Counted from the first letter of the stretch, positions 49,668 through 61,292 are shown. The stretch is DNA of 64,000 bases from CAYTZH01 sp964442285 (GCA_964442285.1 CAYTZH010000019.1:22410-86409); one strand, 5' to 3'. Program-made: numbers and translations. Notes: generated by a model from the sequence alone, not told the origin.

Positions 49668-50787
49668 CTCGCCGGAGGAGGCCGAATTCCGCGCGCGCCT
49701 GCGCGCCTGGATCGCCGAGAACAACCCGGGCCTTCCCACCTCTTCGACCGACGACGAGTACTGGGCGCGTCAGGCCGAGTGGCACACGGCACTCTACGAC
49801 GCGGGCTTCTTCGGCCTGTCGTGGCCCAAGCGCTTCGGCGGCCACGAGCTGCCCTCGGTCTTCGACGTGATCCTCGACGACGAGCTCGCCGCCGCCGGCG
49901 CGCCGCCGCGCCCGAGCCTCGGCTACCTCGTGCAGGGCATCACCACCCATGCCAGCGAGGCGATCCAGAATCGCTTCCTGCCCGGCCTGATCAGCGGCCA
50001 GGAGCGCTGGTGCCAGGGCTTCAGCGAGCCCGACGCGGGCTCCGACCTCGCGGCTCTGCGCACGACCGCGCGACTCGACGGCGACGCGTACGTGCTCGAC
50101 GGCCACAAGATCTGGACCAGCTACTCCGACGTCGCCGATTGGTGCTTCCTGCTCGCGCGCACCGACTCCGACGTTCCCAAGCACAAGGGGATCACCGCCT
50201 TCGCCGTGTCGATGGACCAGCCCGGCATCGAGCAGTTTCCGCTGCGCATGATCAACGGCATCACCAAGGAGTTCGGTCAGGTCGTGTTCGACGGCGCGCG
50301 CGTGCCGGTGGAGAACATGATCGGCGAGCCTGGCGAGGGCTGGCGGATCGCCATGACCATCGTCAGCCACGAGCGCGAGCCCGGTGAGATCGGATACGCC
50401 GCGCGCTACATCAAGACGGCGAACGACCTCGAAGCGCGCGTGCGCGCGAACCCCAGCGCCTTCCGCGCCGACCAACGCGAGGCGGTGGCCTGGGCGTTCG
50501 TCGAGGCCGAGGTGCTGCGGCTCCACGTGCGCCGTCGCCTCTCGGAGCGGCTCGACGGCGTCGAGCACGGCCCGGGCGGCTCCGTCGACAAGCTGCTCAT
50601 GACCTGGACCGAGCAGGCCGTGGGCCACGGCGCGCTGGCGGCCTCGGGTGCCCAGGCGGTCGTCGACGGCGACGACACCGCGCTCAAGATCTATCTCTAC
50701 AGCCGCGCCCAGAGCGTCATGGGCGGCACGTCGCAGATCCAGAAGAACATCATCGCCCAGCGCATTCTCGGCCTGCCGACGGGCTGA
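49654..50787 (+). CDS. Acyl-CoA dehydrogenase, full-length subunit (pair 1)
   Basis: 377 residues with the standard motifs: WCQGFSEPDAGSDLAAL, DGHKIWTSYSDVAD, and C-terminal MGGTSQIQKNIIAQRILGLP. It introduces an alpha-beta double bond into a CoA thioester. Together with the preceding subunit it should form one enzyme. Enoyl-CoA hydratase follows 13 bases later. Confidence 0.92.
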   Translation: MDFRDSPEEAEFRARLRAWIAENNPGLPTSSTDDEYWARQAEWHTALYDAGFFGLSWPKRFGGHELPSVFDVILDDELAAAGAPPRPSLGYLVQGITTHASEAIQNRFLPGLISGQERWCQGFSEPDAGSDLAALRTTARLDGDAYVLDGHKIWTSYSDVADWCFLLARTDSDVPKHKGITAFAVSMDQPGIEQFPLRMINGITKEFGQVVFDGARVPVENMIGEPGEGWRIAMTIVSHEREPGEIGYAARYIKTANDLEARVRANPSAFRADQREAVAWAFVEAEVLRLHVRRRLSERLDGVEHGPGGSVDKLLMTWTEQAVGHGALAASGAQAVVDGDDTALKIYLYSRAQSVMGGTSQIQKNIIAQRILGLPTG

Positions 50788-50800
50788 CGCGGAGGTCCCC

Positions 50801-51574
50801 ATGAACTACGAGCTCCCGGATGCGCTGCGCGTCGATGCCGACGGCCCGGTGCGGATCGTCCGCCTCTCGCGCCCCGAGCAGCTGAACGCGGTCAACGAAG
50901 ACCTCCATCTGGGCCTGACTCAGGTCTTCCCCCAGCTCACTGCGGACGCCGAGGCACGAGTCGCGGTGATCACGGGCGAGGGCAGGGCGTTCTCGGCCGG
51001 CGGCGACTTCGACCTGCTCGACCGCATGGTGAAGGATCGCGACCTGCGCCGGGACGTGATCGCCGAGGGTCGCGAGCTGGTGGTGAACATGCTGCGCTGC
51101 CGCGTGCCCGTCGTGGCCGCCGTGAACGGCCCGGCGGTGGGCCTCGGCTGCAGCGTCGTCGCACTCTCCGACGTCGTCTACATGGCCGATTCGGCCTATC
51201 TCGCCGACCCCCACGTCGCCGTGGGCCTCGTGGCGGCCGACGGCGGGCCGATCACCTGGCCGCTGCACACGAGCCTGCTGCTCGCCAAAGAGTACGCCTT
51301 CACAGGCGACCGTATTTCCTCGGCACGGGCGAAGGAGATCGGCCTGACCAACCACGTCGTCGCCGACGACGAGGTGCTCGCCTCCGCGCTCACCGCGGCG
51401 CAGAAGATCGCCAAGCTCCCGCGCCAGGCGGTGGAAGGCACCAAGCGCGTGCTGAACCTCCACCTCGAGCGCGCCGTGCTCGCCACCATCGACTTCGCCA
51501 TGGCCGAGGAGAGCGGCTCGTTCGACACGGACGACTTGCAGGGCAACGTCACGCACTTCCTTAAGCGGTCCTAG
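50801..51574 (+). CDS. Enoyl-CoA hydratase/isomerase family protein
   Basis: 257 residues. Oxyanion-hole blocks GRAFSAGGDFDLL and VNGPAVGLGCSVVALSD, then DPHVAVGLVAADGG. The first hydratase Glu is replaced (GCSVVALSD), as in the PHVxxGLVA subgroup, so the exact reaction is uncertain. It follows the acyl-CoA dehydrogenase pair and should act on its product. Confidence 0.88.
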   Translation: MNYELPDALRVDADGPVRIVRLSRPEQLNAVNEDLHLGLTQVFPQLTADAEARVAVITGEGRAFSAGGDFDLLDRMVKDRDLRRDVIAEGRELVVNMLRCRVPVVAAVNGPAVGLGCSVVALSDVVYMADSAYLADPHVAVGLVAADGGPITWPLHTSLLLAKEYAFTGDRISSARAKEIGLTNHVVADDEVLASALTAAQKIAKLPRQAVEGTKRVLNLHLERAVLATIDFAMAEESGSFDTDDLQGNVTHFLKRS

Positions 51575-51619
51575 TCAGGGCCGACGCCGCGTCGCGCTGA
51601 TTGAACCCCAGCGCGGCCC

Positions 51620-51654
51620 CGCCTGCTCCGGTCGATGTCCGGCCGGAGCAGGCG
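51620..51654. terminator. Strong hairpin between convergent genes, probable bidirectional terminator
   Basis: Perfect 12-bp stem (CGCCTGCTCCGG and CCGGAGCAGGCG, 11-base loop) in the 98-base gap between the hydratase end (51574) and the dehydrogenase end (51673). No T-run, as usual in high-GC genomes. Confidence 0.7.
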
Positions 51655-51672
51655 ACCCCCGGTGCCTCCGCC

Positions 51673-52638
51673 TCAGAGCTCGATCAGCGTCGGGACGTCG
51701 CGTTCGGCGAGCAGCCAGCGACCAACGTCGCGGGTGATCGCGTCGGCCGAGCCGAAGAGCCCCTCGAGCGCGAGGGTGCGCTTCAGGACGCGATGGAAGG
51801 CGTGCTCGGTGGTGAAGCCGATGCCGGCGAGCACCTGCTGCGCGTGGCGGGCCACCGTGCGCTGGCTGCGGCCAGCGAGCGCCTTGGCGAGCGCCGCCGT
51901 CTCCGGGCCCGGGTCCTCGCGCGCGGCGTCGAGCGCCGCCTCGAGGGCCTCGGTCGCCACGAGCGCTTCGGCCAGCTTGTGGCGCACGGCCTGAAACCGT
52001 GCGACGGGTCCGCCAAACTGCTCGCGCTCGAGGGCGTGGCCGCGCGCGAGATCGAGCATCGCACGGCAGGCCCCGGCGATCTGATGCGCGACGGCGCGTC
52101 GGCCCAGCGCGATGGCGCGGGACCAGGCGTCGGGAGCGAGCGCCTCCGTGGCCTGCCGGTGCCCCGGCACCCGAACCGCGTGCAGCGCGCCATCGGGGTC
52201 GATGCCGCCGATGCGTTCGATCTCCGCAGCCTCCTTCGGAACGGCGACCGCGCGCGGCGCGGCGACCGTGCCAGAGACCACGAGCAGCTCCCGCGCGCCG
52301 GCGGCGCGGCCGGTCGCCAAGCCGTCCGCGCAGACGTCGGACGACTCGTTGCCGGGCGTCACCCAGCCGCCGAAGGGCGGCAACACCACGGCGAGCTCGG
52401 CGCTCGGCTCACGCCCCAACGCGGTGCACAGCACGTCGTCGAGGGCCGTGGCCACCGCGTTCGTCCGCCCCAGCGCATCAAATACGATGCCGATCGCCTC
52501 ACCGGGCTCGTCCCGCAGCAGGTCGAGCCAGTCGAGGCCCGCGAGCGTGGCGTCCGCGTCGTCACCGTTCGCGACGGCGTCGAGCAGGGCGCCGCGCACG
52601 CTCTGCGCCATCGCGGCGCGCTCGCCGGCCTCGATCAT
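51673..52638 (-). CDS. Acyl-CoA dehydrogenase, short divergent subunit (pair 2)
   Basis: 321 residues, the shortest of the three short subunits. C-terminal elements survive (LEREQFGGPVARFQAVRHK and QQVLAGIGFTTEHAFHR) but the HGG before GIG is changed, and the N-terminal domain is cut down. Its ATG overlaps the stop of the full-length partner as ATGA. Probably structural or regulatory within a heteromeric enzyme. Confidence 0.86.
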   Translation of the reverse strand: MIEAGERAAMAQSVRGALLDAVANGDDADATLAGLDWLDLLRDEPGEAIGIVFDALGRTNAVATALDDVLCTALGREPSAELAVVLPPFGGWVTPGNESSDVCADGLATGRAAGARELLVVSGTVAAPRAVAVPKEAAEIERIGGIDPDGALHAVRVPGHRQATEALAPDAWSRAIALGRRAVAHQIAGACRAMLDLARGHALEREQFGGPVARFQAVRHKLAEALVATEALEAALDAAREDPGPETAALAKALAGRSQRTVARHAQQVLAGIGFTTEHAFHRVLKRTLALEGLFGSADAITRDVGRWLLAERDVPTLIEL

Positions 52639-53825
52639 GCCTCGTCTCCGAGCTCGAGAAGGCGGCGCGCGATGATGTTCCGCTGCACCTCCGCCGTGCC
52701 GCCGTAGATCGTGGCGGCGCGCGAGTAGAGGTACTCGTTGCGCCAGAGCTCGGCGTCGCCGTCGTCGCCCGTCTCCACCGTCCCCGGCAGGAGTCGCCGC
52801 ACGGCATCGAAGAGCGTCTGCTCCGCGGTCGCCACGAGCACCTTGTCGATGGAGGTCTCGGCGCCGATCGTGCCCGTCGCGGCGAGCCGGTGCTGGGTCG
52901 CGCGCGAGCGGGCGCGCAGGGCGAAGAGCTCGAGGTAGGCCGCGCCCAGAGCCTCGGCCGCGCGGTCGTCGTCTGGCGCGACCTCCACGAGCGCCTGGAG
53001 GCGAGCGTAGAGGTGGGCGATCCGCTGCCAGAAGCACGAGGAGCGCTCGTAGGGCAGGATGCTCATGGCCACCGCCCAGCCACCGCCCGGCTCGCCGAGG
53101 ATGCGATCGGCGGGCACCACGGCGTCGTCGAAGAACACCTCGGCGAACTCCTGCTCGCCGTTGATCATCTCGATGGGCCGCACGGTGATGCCCGGCGTGT
53201 CCATGTCGACGAAGAAGGCGGTGATGCCGCGGTGGCGCGACTCGGGCGTCCCCGTGCGCGTCAGCAGCACGCAGCGCTCCGAGAACTGCGCGAGGCTGGT
53301 CCAGACCTTCTGGCCGTGGATTACCCACTCGCGGGCGGTGGCCGCGTCGCCGTCGCGCGGCGTGGCGCGGCAGCGCAGCGAGGCGAGGTCGCTGCCGGCG
53401 TCGGGCTCCGAGAAGCCCTGGCACCACATCTCTTCGCCCGCGAGCAGGCGCGGCACGGCCCAGGCCGCGAGCTCGGGCGGCGCATAGTCGATCAGTGTCG
53501 GGGCGAGCACCTCGATCAGCGAGAACAGGCCCGGGTCGGCGAGGCCGCGCGCGGCGAGCGCCGCGCCGAGCTCGGTGCGCATCATCGGCGTGCCGCCGCG
53601 GCCGCCCACGCGCTCGGGCCAGCCGAACTGCATCCAGCCCGCTTCGTGGAGGCGCGCCTTCACGCGCTGCATCTGCGCGACGTGGTCGTCGAGGGTGCCG
53701 GGCGGGTCGTAGCGGGGCGCGAGCTCCGAGTGGTTCGCGTCGAGCCACGCTTGCAGCGCCGCGCGGTACTCGGCGAGGGGGGCCGACGGTTCGGGGAGGT
53801 CGCTGCCGCTCGGAGAGGAAGGCAC
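52635..53825 (-). CDS. Acyl-CoA dehydrogenase, full-length subunit (pair 2)
   Basis: 396 residues, GTG start. Motifs WCQGFSEPDAGSDLASL, HGQKVWTSLAQFSE and IYGGTAEVQRNIIARRLLELG are intact. First gene of the leftward two-gene operon. A TCCGAATTCGGA palindrome sits upstream, shared with the divergent DUF1330 gene. Confidence 0.92.
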   Translation of the reverse strand: MPSSPSGSDLPEPSAPLAEYRAALQAWLDANHSELAPRYDPPGTLDDHVAQMQRVKARLHEAGWMQFGWPERVGGRGGTPMMRTELGAALAARGLADPGLFSLIEVLAPTLIDYAPPELAAWAVPRLLAGEEMWCQGFSEPDAGSDLASLRCRATPRDGDAATAREWVIHGQKVWTSLAQFSERCVLLTRTGTPESRHRGITAFFVDMDTPGITVRPIEMINGEQEFAEVFFDDAVVPADRILGEPGGGWAVAMSILPYERSSCFWQRIAHLYARLQALVEVAPDDDRAAEALGAAYLELFALRARSRATQHRLAATGTIGAETSIDKVLVATAEQTLFDAVRRLLPGTVETGDDGDAELWRNEYLYSRAATIYGGTAEVQRNIIARRLLELGDEA

Positions 53826-53900
53826 GCTCGGGTCCTGGGGCGCCGCAGGGCGAAAGGGGGTGGGCGCGGGCTCGTTCGGCCGAGTAGTATAATCCCGCTA

Positions 53901-53912
53901 TCCGAATTCGGA
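53901..53912. promoter_or_regulatory. 12-bp palindrome TCCGAATTCGGA in a divergent promoter region
   Basis: It lies between the dehydrogenase start (53825) and the DUF1330 start (53972) in an AT-rich island. Candidate operator for a dimeric regulator. Confidence 0.45.
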
Positions 53913-53971
53913 AACCTGATTCTCAGTCGCCGTCGCCGTCGCAGCGCAGAGGGCGTCCAGGAGGACCGATC

Positions 53972-54271
53972 ATGGCCGCGTACTTCATCGCCCAGTACGT
54001 CGTGAAGGACCCGAAGCTCTACGCCGCGTACCAGGCCGCCGGGGCGCCGACCATCGCTGCGGCTGGCGGCGAGGTCGTGGCCTTCGACGTTGCGGCGGAG
54101 ACCGTCGAGGGCGCGCCGCCCGGGCCGACCACGGTGATCGTGAAGTTCGAGTCCACCGAAGCCGCGAAGGCCTGGTACGACTCGCCCGAGTACCAGGCGG
54201 CGCTGCCCAAGCGTCTCGAGGCCACCGAGGGATTCGCCGTCATCTCGCAGTCGATGAACCTCGGGGTCTAG
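53972..54271 (+). CDS. DUF1330 small protein
   Basis: 99 residues of the DUF1330 dimeric alpha-beta barrel-like family (AYFIAQYVVKDPKLYAAYQ, then VIVKFESTEAAKAWYDSPEYQ). Biochemical role unknown; such proteins are common in catabolic operons. A GGAGG site precedes the ATG. Confidence 0.92.
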   Translation: MAAYFIAQYVVKDPKLYAAYQAAGAPTIAAAGGEVVAFDVAAETVEGAPPGPTTVIVKFESTEAAKAWYDSPEYQAALPKRLEATEGFAVISQSMNLGV

Positions 54272-54287
54272 CCGCGGCCCCGCTCTC

Positions 54288-55184
54288 GTGACGTCCCCCG
54301 TCGCCGTGATCACGGGCGCGAACGCCGGGCTCGGCTTCGAGACGGCGCTCGCGCTCGCAAGCGGCGGAGCACGTGTGCTGATGGCGTGTCGCAGCGTGGA
54401 GCGGGCCGAAGCGGCCCGGCGCGAGCTGCTCGAGACCGTCCCGGTGGCCCAGGCGGAGATCGTGCCGCTCGACGTCTCCGAGCCCGAATCGGTGCAGGCA
54501 TTCGCGCACGATCTCGCCGAGCGCGGCGAGCGCATCGACGTGCTCGTGAACAACGCCGGCATCGTCGCCGTGCCGCTCGCCCGCAACAGCGTCGGCCACG
54601 AGATGCAGCTGGCGACGAACTACCTGGGAGCGTTCGCGCTGACCGGGCTCCTGCTGCCGCTCATGGCCGAGGGCGCGCGCGTGGTCAACGTCGGCAGCCA
54701 CGCGAACCGCTTGGGCAAGCTGCCGCTCGACGATCCGAACTTCGAGCGCGAGCCCTACGGTGAGCTCCGCGCCTACGCCCGGTCGAAAACCGCGCTGCTC
54801 GTCTTCACCATGGAGCTCGAGCGGCGCCTGCGGCGCACCAGCAGCTCCATCCTCGCCGTGGGCGCGCATCCCGGCTTCGCGGCCACTGACATCCGGCGGC
54901 ACAGCCCGATGCTGACGGCACCGAAGGCCGTCGAGCGCTGGATCGGCCGGCTCGGACGGCTGTTCACCCCGACCCCCGCCCAGGCCTGCGCCTCGATCGT
55001 GCACGTGGCGCGCGGCGAGGGCGTGCGCGGCGGCGAGTACTGGGGGCCGAGCGGCTTCCTCGAAGTCGGCGGCAAGCCCGGCCCGGCGCGCGTGAACCCG
55101 ATCGCGCGCGACGTCGAGGCGGGCCGAAAGCTCTGGGCCCTGTCCGAGTCGCTGACCGGTGTCCGCTACCTGTCGGACGTCTGA
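54288..55184 (+). CDS. Short-chain dehydrogenase (retinol dehydrogenase/WWOX-like)
   Basis: 298 residues, GTG start. TGANAGLGFE turn, NNAG, Ser in NVGSHANRLG, Tyr-x-x-x-Lys in YARSK, AHPGFAATD. It shares its C-terminal plan (GGEYWGPSGF) with the SDR at 28803-29720. Its end overlaps the convergent CoA ligase by 19 bases. Confidence 0.88.
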   Translation: MTSPVAVITGANAGLGFETALALASGGARVLMACRSVERAEAARRELLETVPVAQAEIVPLDVSEPESVQAFAHDLAERGERIDVLVNNAGIVAVPLARNSVGHEMQLATNYLGAFALTGLLLPLMAEGARVVNVGSHANRLGKLPLDDPNFEREPYGELRAYARSKTALLVFTMELERRLRRTSSSILAVGAHPGFAATDIRRHSPMLTAPKAVERWIGRLGRLFTPTPAQACASIVHVARGEGVRGGEYWGPSGFLEVGGKPGPARVNPIARDVEAGRKLWALSESLTGVRYLSDV

Positions 55185-56811
55185 TCCGCCTCGGCGCGCA
55201 CGCGCGCGCGCAGCTCGACCTTACGGACCTTGCCCGCCGCGGTGCGCGGGAAGTCGTCCACAATGCGGAGCTCCTCGGGCCACTTCGGGCGGGCGAGGCC
55301 AGCCCGATCGAGGTGAGCGGTGACGTCGTCGAGGCTCGGGGGCACGGCGCCCGGCTGCATGCGGAAGATCGCGCAGGCGTGCTCGCCGAGGCGCGCGTCG
55401 GGCGCCGCCACGACCGCCACCTCCGCGACGCCCGGCAAGTCGCGCAGCGCGCCTTCGACCTCGGCGGCCGAGACGTTCTCGCCGCCGCGGATGATCACGT
55501 CCTTCACGCGGTCGGTGATCGTGAGGAAGCCCTTCGCGTTGAGGACGCCGACGTCGCCGGTCCGGTACCAGCCGTCGTCGTCGAAGGCGGCGGCGGTGAG
55601 CGCAGGGTCGGTGTAGCCGAGGCACAGGTCGGGGCCGCGCGAGAGGATCTCGCCGGGCGTCCCGGGCGGCACCTCCGCGCCTTCCTCGTCGACGAGCCGC
55701 AGCTCCACGCCCTCGAGCGCGCAGCCGTCGGTGCGGTGGCGGAGGTGGGCGTCGTCCTCGAACTGGCAGCCCGTGGTCGACGGGTGCTCGGTCGAGCCGT
55801 AGGAGCGGATGATCCGGATGCCGAGCGCGCCCGCGCGCTCCCCGAGCGCCACGGGCACCGGGGCGCCGCCGAGCCCGACCCGGTCGATCAGCCCCGCGTC
55901 CGCCTCGGTGAACTCCGGGTGGTCGAGCAGGCTCGACAGGAACACCGACGCGCCCGAGCCGCTGCCGATGCCCGCCTCGCGCATCACCTCGAGCACGTGT
56001 CCCGGGTCCCAGCGGTCGATCAGGTGGATGGCCTCGCCGGTCACGAGCGGGCCGAGCACCGCGCCGAGCATCCCGGTGGCGTGCGTGACGGGAGAGCCCA
56101 TGAGCTTGGGCTTGCCGGGCATCATGTACCCCGCCATGTGGCGCAGCTCGCCGACGAGCGTCCGGTGGTCGTGGATGACGCCCTTCGGGTCGCTGGTGGT
56201 GCCCGAGGTGTAGGCGAGCACCGCCACCGCGTCGGGCGCGACGTCGGGCAGCTCGACGGCGGGCTCGAGCGCCTCGCACGCGCTCCAGGCGGCCCGGGCC
56301 GGGCCCGACCGGGGCGGGGCGTCGCCGCCCTCGCCGACCACCACGTGCAGGCGCAGCGAGTCGGGCGCGGCGGCCTCGACGATCTCGGCGTAGTCGACGT
56401 GGCCGAAGGAGAGCGGCGAGACGTAGGCCGCAGCGCCGCTCTGCTCGAGGATGAACGACACCTCCTTGCCGCCGTAGATGTGCACGATGGGCACGAGCAC
56501 GTACCCACCCAGCGCTAGGGCCGCGAACGAGACGACGGCCTCGCGCCAGTTCGGCAGCTGGAACGCGACGGCTTCGCCCGGCTCGATGCCGCGATCGCGC
56601 AGCAGGGCGACGAGCCGCCGCGCCTCGGTGTCGACGTCGGCGTAGCTGCCCTGCCAGCCGTGCGTCCGCGACCAGATCGCCACGGTCGCCGCCGGATGCG
56701 CGGCGAGCTGCCGCGCGACCATCCCGCCGAGCGTCTCGTCCGTCCACCAGCCCTGCTCGACGTAGCGCTTCGCGAGCTCGGGCGGAATGCGACGCGACGG
56801 CCAGCGGTCGC

Positions 56812-56815
<4 letters not shown>
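55166..56815 (-). CDS. AMP-dependent acyl-CoA ligase
   Basis: 549 residues of the ANL superfamily. P-loop AYTSGTTSDPKGVIHDH, the A4/A5 region IIRSYGSTEHPSTTG, hinge YRTGDVG and ITDRVKDVIIRGGENVS, and the catalytic Lys in RTAAGKVRK. It makes a CoA thioester from a carboxylic acid and ATP. GTGA overlap with the FadD3-like ligase. Confidence 0.93.
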
Positions 56816-58428
<1,613 letters not shown>

Positions 58429-58455
58429 GGGCTCCTCCTGTTCGACCGCGGTCGG

Positions 58456-59298
58456 CTAGGTCGACGAGCGCAGCAGTCCTTCCTGCACGCACGAGGCCAC
58501 CAGCTCGCCCTCCTGCGTGTAGAGCAGGCCGCGGCCGAGCCCTCGGCCGCCCCCGCTCACCGGGCTGTCCAGCTCGCAGAGCACCCAGTCGTCCATGCGG
58601 AAGTCGCGGTGGAACCAGACGGCGTGATCGAGGCTCGTCGTCCGCAGCGCGGGGATGCTCACGGGGTGGGGGTTCATCACGGGCATCATCATCGCGTAGT
58701 CGGAGGCGTAGGCGAAGAGACATTGGTGGACGAGCGGGTCGTCCGGCAGCGGCCCGCGGGTGCGCATCCAGCAGCGGGCCTTCGGGGGCGCGATCTCCTC
58801 GCGGAAGAGCCCGATGCCCTCGACGCCGCGGATCTCCACCGGCAGCCGGCGCGTCGCCAGCTCGTACCCGAGCACGCGGCCCATCGCCCGCGCGATCCCG
58901 TCCTCGAAGGCCTCGCCCTCGGGGATCCCGATGTCGTCCATCGGAATCCGATGGGAGGGCCCCGTCTCTTCGCGGTGGTAGGAGACGGTCGCGTGGAGGA
59001 GGATCTCGTCGTCCTGGAGGGCCGTGACCGTGCCCGTGCGAACGGAGCGGCCGGCCCGCAGGCTGCGCGCGACGAAGCGGATCGGGCGGGCCGAGCTGCC
59101 GAGGCTCAGGAAGCAGGCGTGCAGCGAGCGGGCGCGCCCGCTCCCGAGCGAGCGGTGGGCCGCGGCCAGGGCCTGGGCCACGACCTGTCCGCCGAACAGA
59201 TGCGGGACGTCCGGGTTGGGGCTCCGTCCCTCCCACTCGCCCTCCGAGACGGGCTCGAGGTCGAGGCAGCCGAGCAGCTCTTCGAGGGCGACGTACAT
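58456..59298 (-). CDS. Acyl-CoA thioesterase II (TesB family)
   Basis: 280 residues, a double hot-dog enzyme. Marks are PHLFGGQVVAQALAAAHRS, HACFLSLGSSARPI, DHAVWFHRDFRMDDW and the C-terminal YTQEGELVASCVQEG. It hydrolyses acyl-CoA, probably to release or recycle trapped intermediates. It sits between the P450 and the FadD3-like ligase on one transcript. Confidence 0.93.
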   Translation of the reverse strand: MYVALEELLGCLDLEPVSEGEWEGRSPNPDVPHLFGGQVVAQALAAAHRSLGSGRARSLHACFLSLGSSARPIRFVARSLRAGRSVRTGTVTALQDDEILLHATVSYHREETGPSHRIPMDDIGIPEGEAFEDGIARAMGRVLGYELATRRLPVEIRGVEGIGLFREEIAPPKARCWMRTRGPLPDDPLVHQCLFAYASDYAMMMPVMNPHPVSIPALRTTSLDHAVWFHRDFRMDDWVLCELDSPVSGGGRGLGRGLLYTQEGELVASCVQEGLLRSST

Positions 59299-59318
59299 GG
59301 GTCTCGGCCTCGGGGCCG

Positions 59319-60500
59319 CTAGACCTTCGCCGGCAGCTTCTTCCAGCCGCGCACGGACGAGGTGTGCGCCATCACGGCGGCGTCGCGGTCGATCTCCCAC
59401 TCGGGCCAGCGCTTCAGCACCTCGTCGAGCGCCACGACGCCCTCGAGGCGCGCGAGGCTCGCGCCCATGCAGAAGTGGATGCCGTAGCCGAAGCTCAAAT
59501 GGTGGACGTTCTCGCGCCGGACGTCGAGGCGGTCGGCGTCCTCGAACTCGCGCTCGTCCCGGTTCGCCGAGCCGTTCACCAGCATCATGATCGAGCCCTC
59601 GGGCACCTTCGTCCCGTGGAGCTCGACGTCGCGCATCACGTAGCGCGCCTGGACCGGCGAGGGCGCCTCGTAGCGCAGGATCTCCTCGACCGCGTTCGGG
59701 ACGAGGCTGCGGTCTTCGGCGACGAGCCGGCGCTGGTCGGGGAAGCGGTCGAGCAGCCAGGCGATCCAGCCGATCAGCCGCGTGGTCGTCTCGTTGCCCG
59801 CCCCGGCCAGGAGGCCGATGTAGCCGAGCAGCTCGTCGTCGCGCAGCGTCCGCTCCACGCCCTCGTCGTCGGTGAAGCGCGCGTTCAGCAGCTCGGTCAT
59901 CAGGTCGTCGGAGGGGTGCTTGCGGCGCCACTCGACGTACTCGGCGAAGCGCCCCATGGCGGCGCCCAGCTGCTCGTTCGGCGACGGCTCCTCGCTGGCC
60001 TCGAGGTCGAGGCCGGTGTCGTAGTCGTCGCGGAGCGCCTCCTGGTCCTCCTCGGGGATGCCCAGCAGCATGCCGATCACGCGCATGGGCATCTGCGAGC
60101 CGAGGTCGCGGATGAAGTCGATCTCGCTGCCGCCCACCAGCGGGTCGAGGCTGCGCGCGCAGTACCCGCGGATCTGCGGCTCGAGCTCGCCAATGCGGCG
60201 CGGCGTGAACAAACGCGCCAGCAGCGCGCGATGCGCGTCGTGGAGCGGCGGGTCCTCGAACAGGATGTTCCCGGGCGGGAACTCGACGCCGTTGCGGATG
60301 AAGTCGAGCACCGTGCCGCGCGCCGAACTGTAGGTGCGCCAGTCGACCAGGCCGGCCGACACGTCCTCCCAGCGGGACAGGGCCCAGAACTCGTAGCGGT
60401 CGTTGCGGTAGAGCGGCGCCTCGTGGCGCATGCGGCGCCAGACCGGGTGCGGGTCGGTGTCGATCTCGAAGTCGTAGGGGTCGTAGTAGATCTCGCTCAT
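59319..60500 (-). CDS. Cytochrome P450
   Basis: 393 residues. I-helix LAGAGNETTTR, ExxR EEILR, haem loop SFGYGIHFCMGASLARLEG. ATG 60500 was chosen for its GGAG site and the natural N-terminus MSEIYYDPYDFEID. It resembles the other P450 only at family level. First gene of a leftward operon with thioesterase and two CoA ligases, divergent from a TetR gene. Confidence 0.92.
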   Translation of the reverse strand: MSEIYYDPYDFEIDTDPHPVWRRMRHEAPLYRNDRYEFWALSRWEDVSAGLVDWRTYSSARGTVLDFIRNGVEFPPGNILFEDPPLHDAHRALLARLFTPRRIGELEPQIRGYCARSLDPLVGGSEIDFIRDLGSQMPMRVIGMLLGIPEEDQEALRDDYDTGLDLEASEEPSPNEQLGAAMGRFAEYVEWRRKHPSDDLMTELLNARFTDDEGVERTLRDDELLGYIGLLAGAGNETTTRLIGWIAWLLDRFPDQRRLVAEDRSLVPNAVEEILRYEAPSPVQARYVMRDVELHGTKVPEGSIMMLVNGSANRDEREFEDADRLDVRRENVHHLSFGYGIHFCMGASLARLEGVVALDEVLKRWPEWEIDRDAAVMAHTSSVRGWKKLPAKV

Positions 60501-60605
60501 CGCTCTCGCTCCGGCTCGGGAGACTGGGGCAAGCCGCCCCGGCCAAAAAAACGACCCACTGCCGGTCGGTTGCACGCCGGGGAGGGCAGAGGCGCTTGCT
60601 TATTC

Positions 60606-60621
60606 TACTTGCGCGCAAGTA
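60606..60621. promoter_or_regulatory. 16-bp perfect palindrome TACTTGCGCGCAAGTA, probable TetR operator
   Basis: It lies 14 bases before the TetR ATG at 60636 and 106 bases before the divergent P450 start. Its position would allow one dimer to control both operons. Confidence 0.7.
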
Positions 60622-60635
60622 TGGTAACAAGCGTC

Positions 60636-61292
60636 ATGGCCCGCAAAGCGACCGCCCCCAGGCCCGTCCGCCGCCGCCGCAACGGAATCCGGACCCGCGC
60701 CGAGATCGTGGCTGCCGCCGAGCGCCACTTCGCCGAGCGCGGCTTCGAGGCCGCGCGGCTCGACGACGTGGCCGACGACGTCGGCATCCGGCGAGCGGCC
60801 ATCTTCTACCACTTCGGCGACAAGCAGGAGCTCTACGCGGCGGTGCTCGACGAGGTCTTCCGAGACCTCACGGTGGACCTGCCGACGGACGGCAGCGCGG
60901 TCGAGCGACTCGAGGCCTCGCTGGCCGGCTGGATCGAGTTCGTGGCGCAGCGCCCGAACGTCGCACGCCTGATCCTGCGCGAGGCGGCGGGCGCCCGGCC
61001 GGGCGAGCCGACGCCCTTCACCCTCGCCGGCGCGGCCACGGGCGACTGGTTCCGTGCCCTGCTCGACGAGGGCATCGCGTCCAGCGAGTTCCGCCCGAAG
61101 GTCGAGCCCGACCGGTTCATGGGCCTGATCGCCTCGGTCGCCTTCTTCCACTTCGCGGCCATGGCCTGGCTCACCCTCGACGAGCCCGTCGACCCCTTCG
61201 ACCGCGACGAGCTCGAGCAGCACAAGCGCGAGCTCCTGCTGGTCGCGCGTGGCCTGCTCGGGATCGACGCCCCCGTGGGCGAGGCAGGCTGA
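60636..61292 (+). CDS. TetR-family transcriptional regulator
   Basis: 218 residues. HTH: AARLDDVADDVGIRRAAIFYHFGDK, with a basic N-terminus. An earlier ATG at 60621 lies in the palindrome and was passed over. Its TGA overlaps the ATG of the acyl-CoA dehydrogenase (TGATG), so the regulator is in one operon with pair 3. Confidence 0.9.
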   Translation: MARKATAPRPVRRRRNGIRTRAEIVAAAERHFAERGFEAARLDDVADDVGIRRAAIFYHFGDKQELYAAVLDEVFRDLTVDLPTDGSAVERLEASLAGWIEFVAQRPNVARLILREAAGARPGEPTPFTLAGAATGDWFRALLDEGIASSEFRPKVEPDRFMGLIASVAFFHFAAMAWLTLDEPVDPFDRDELEQHKRELLLVARGLLGIDAPVGEAG

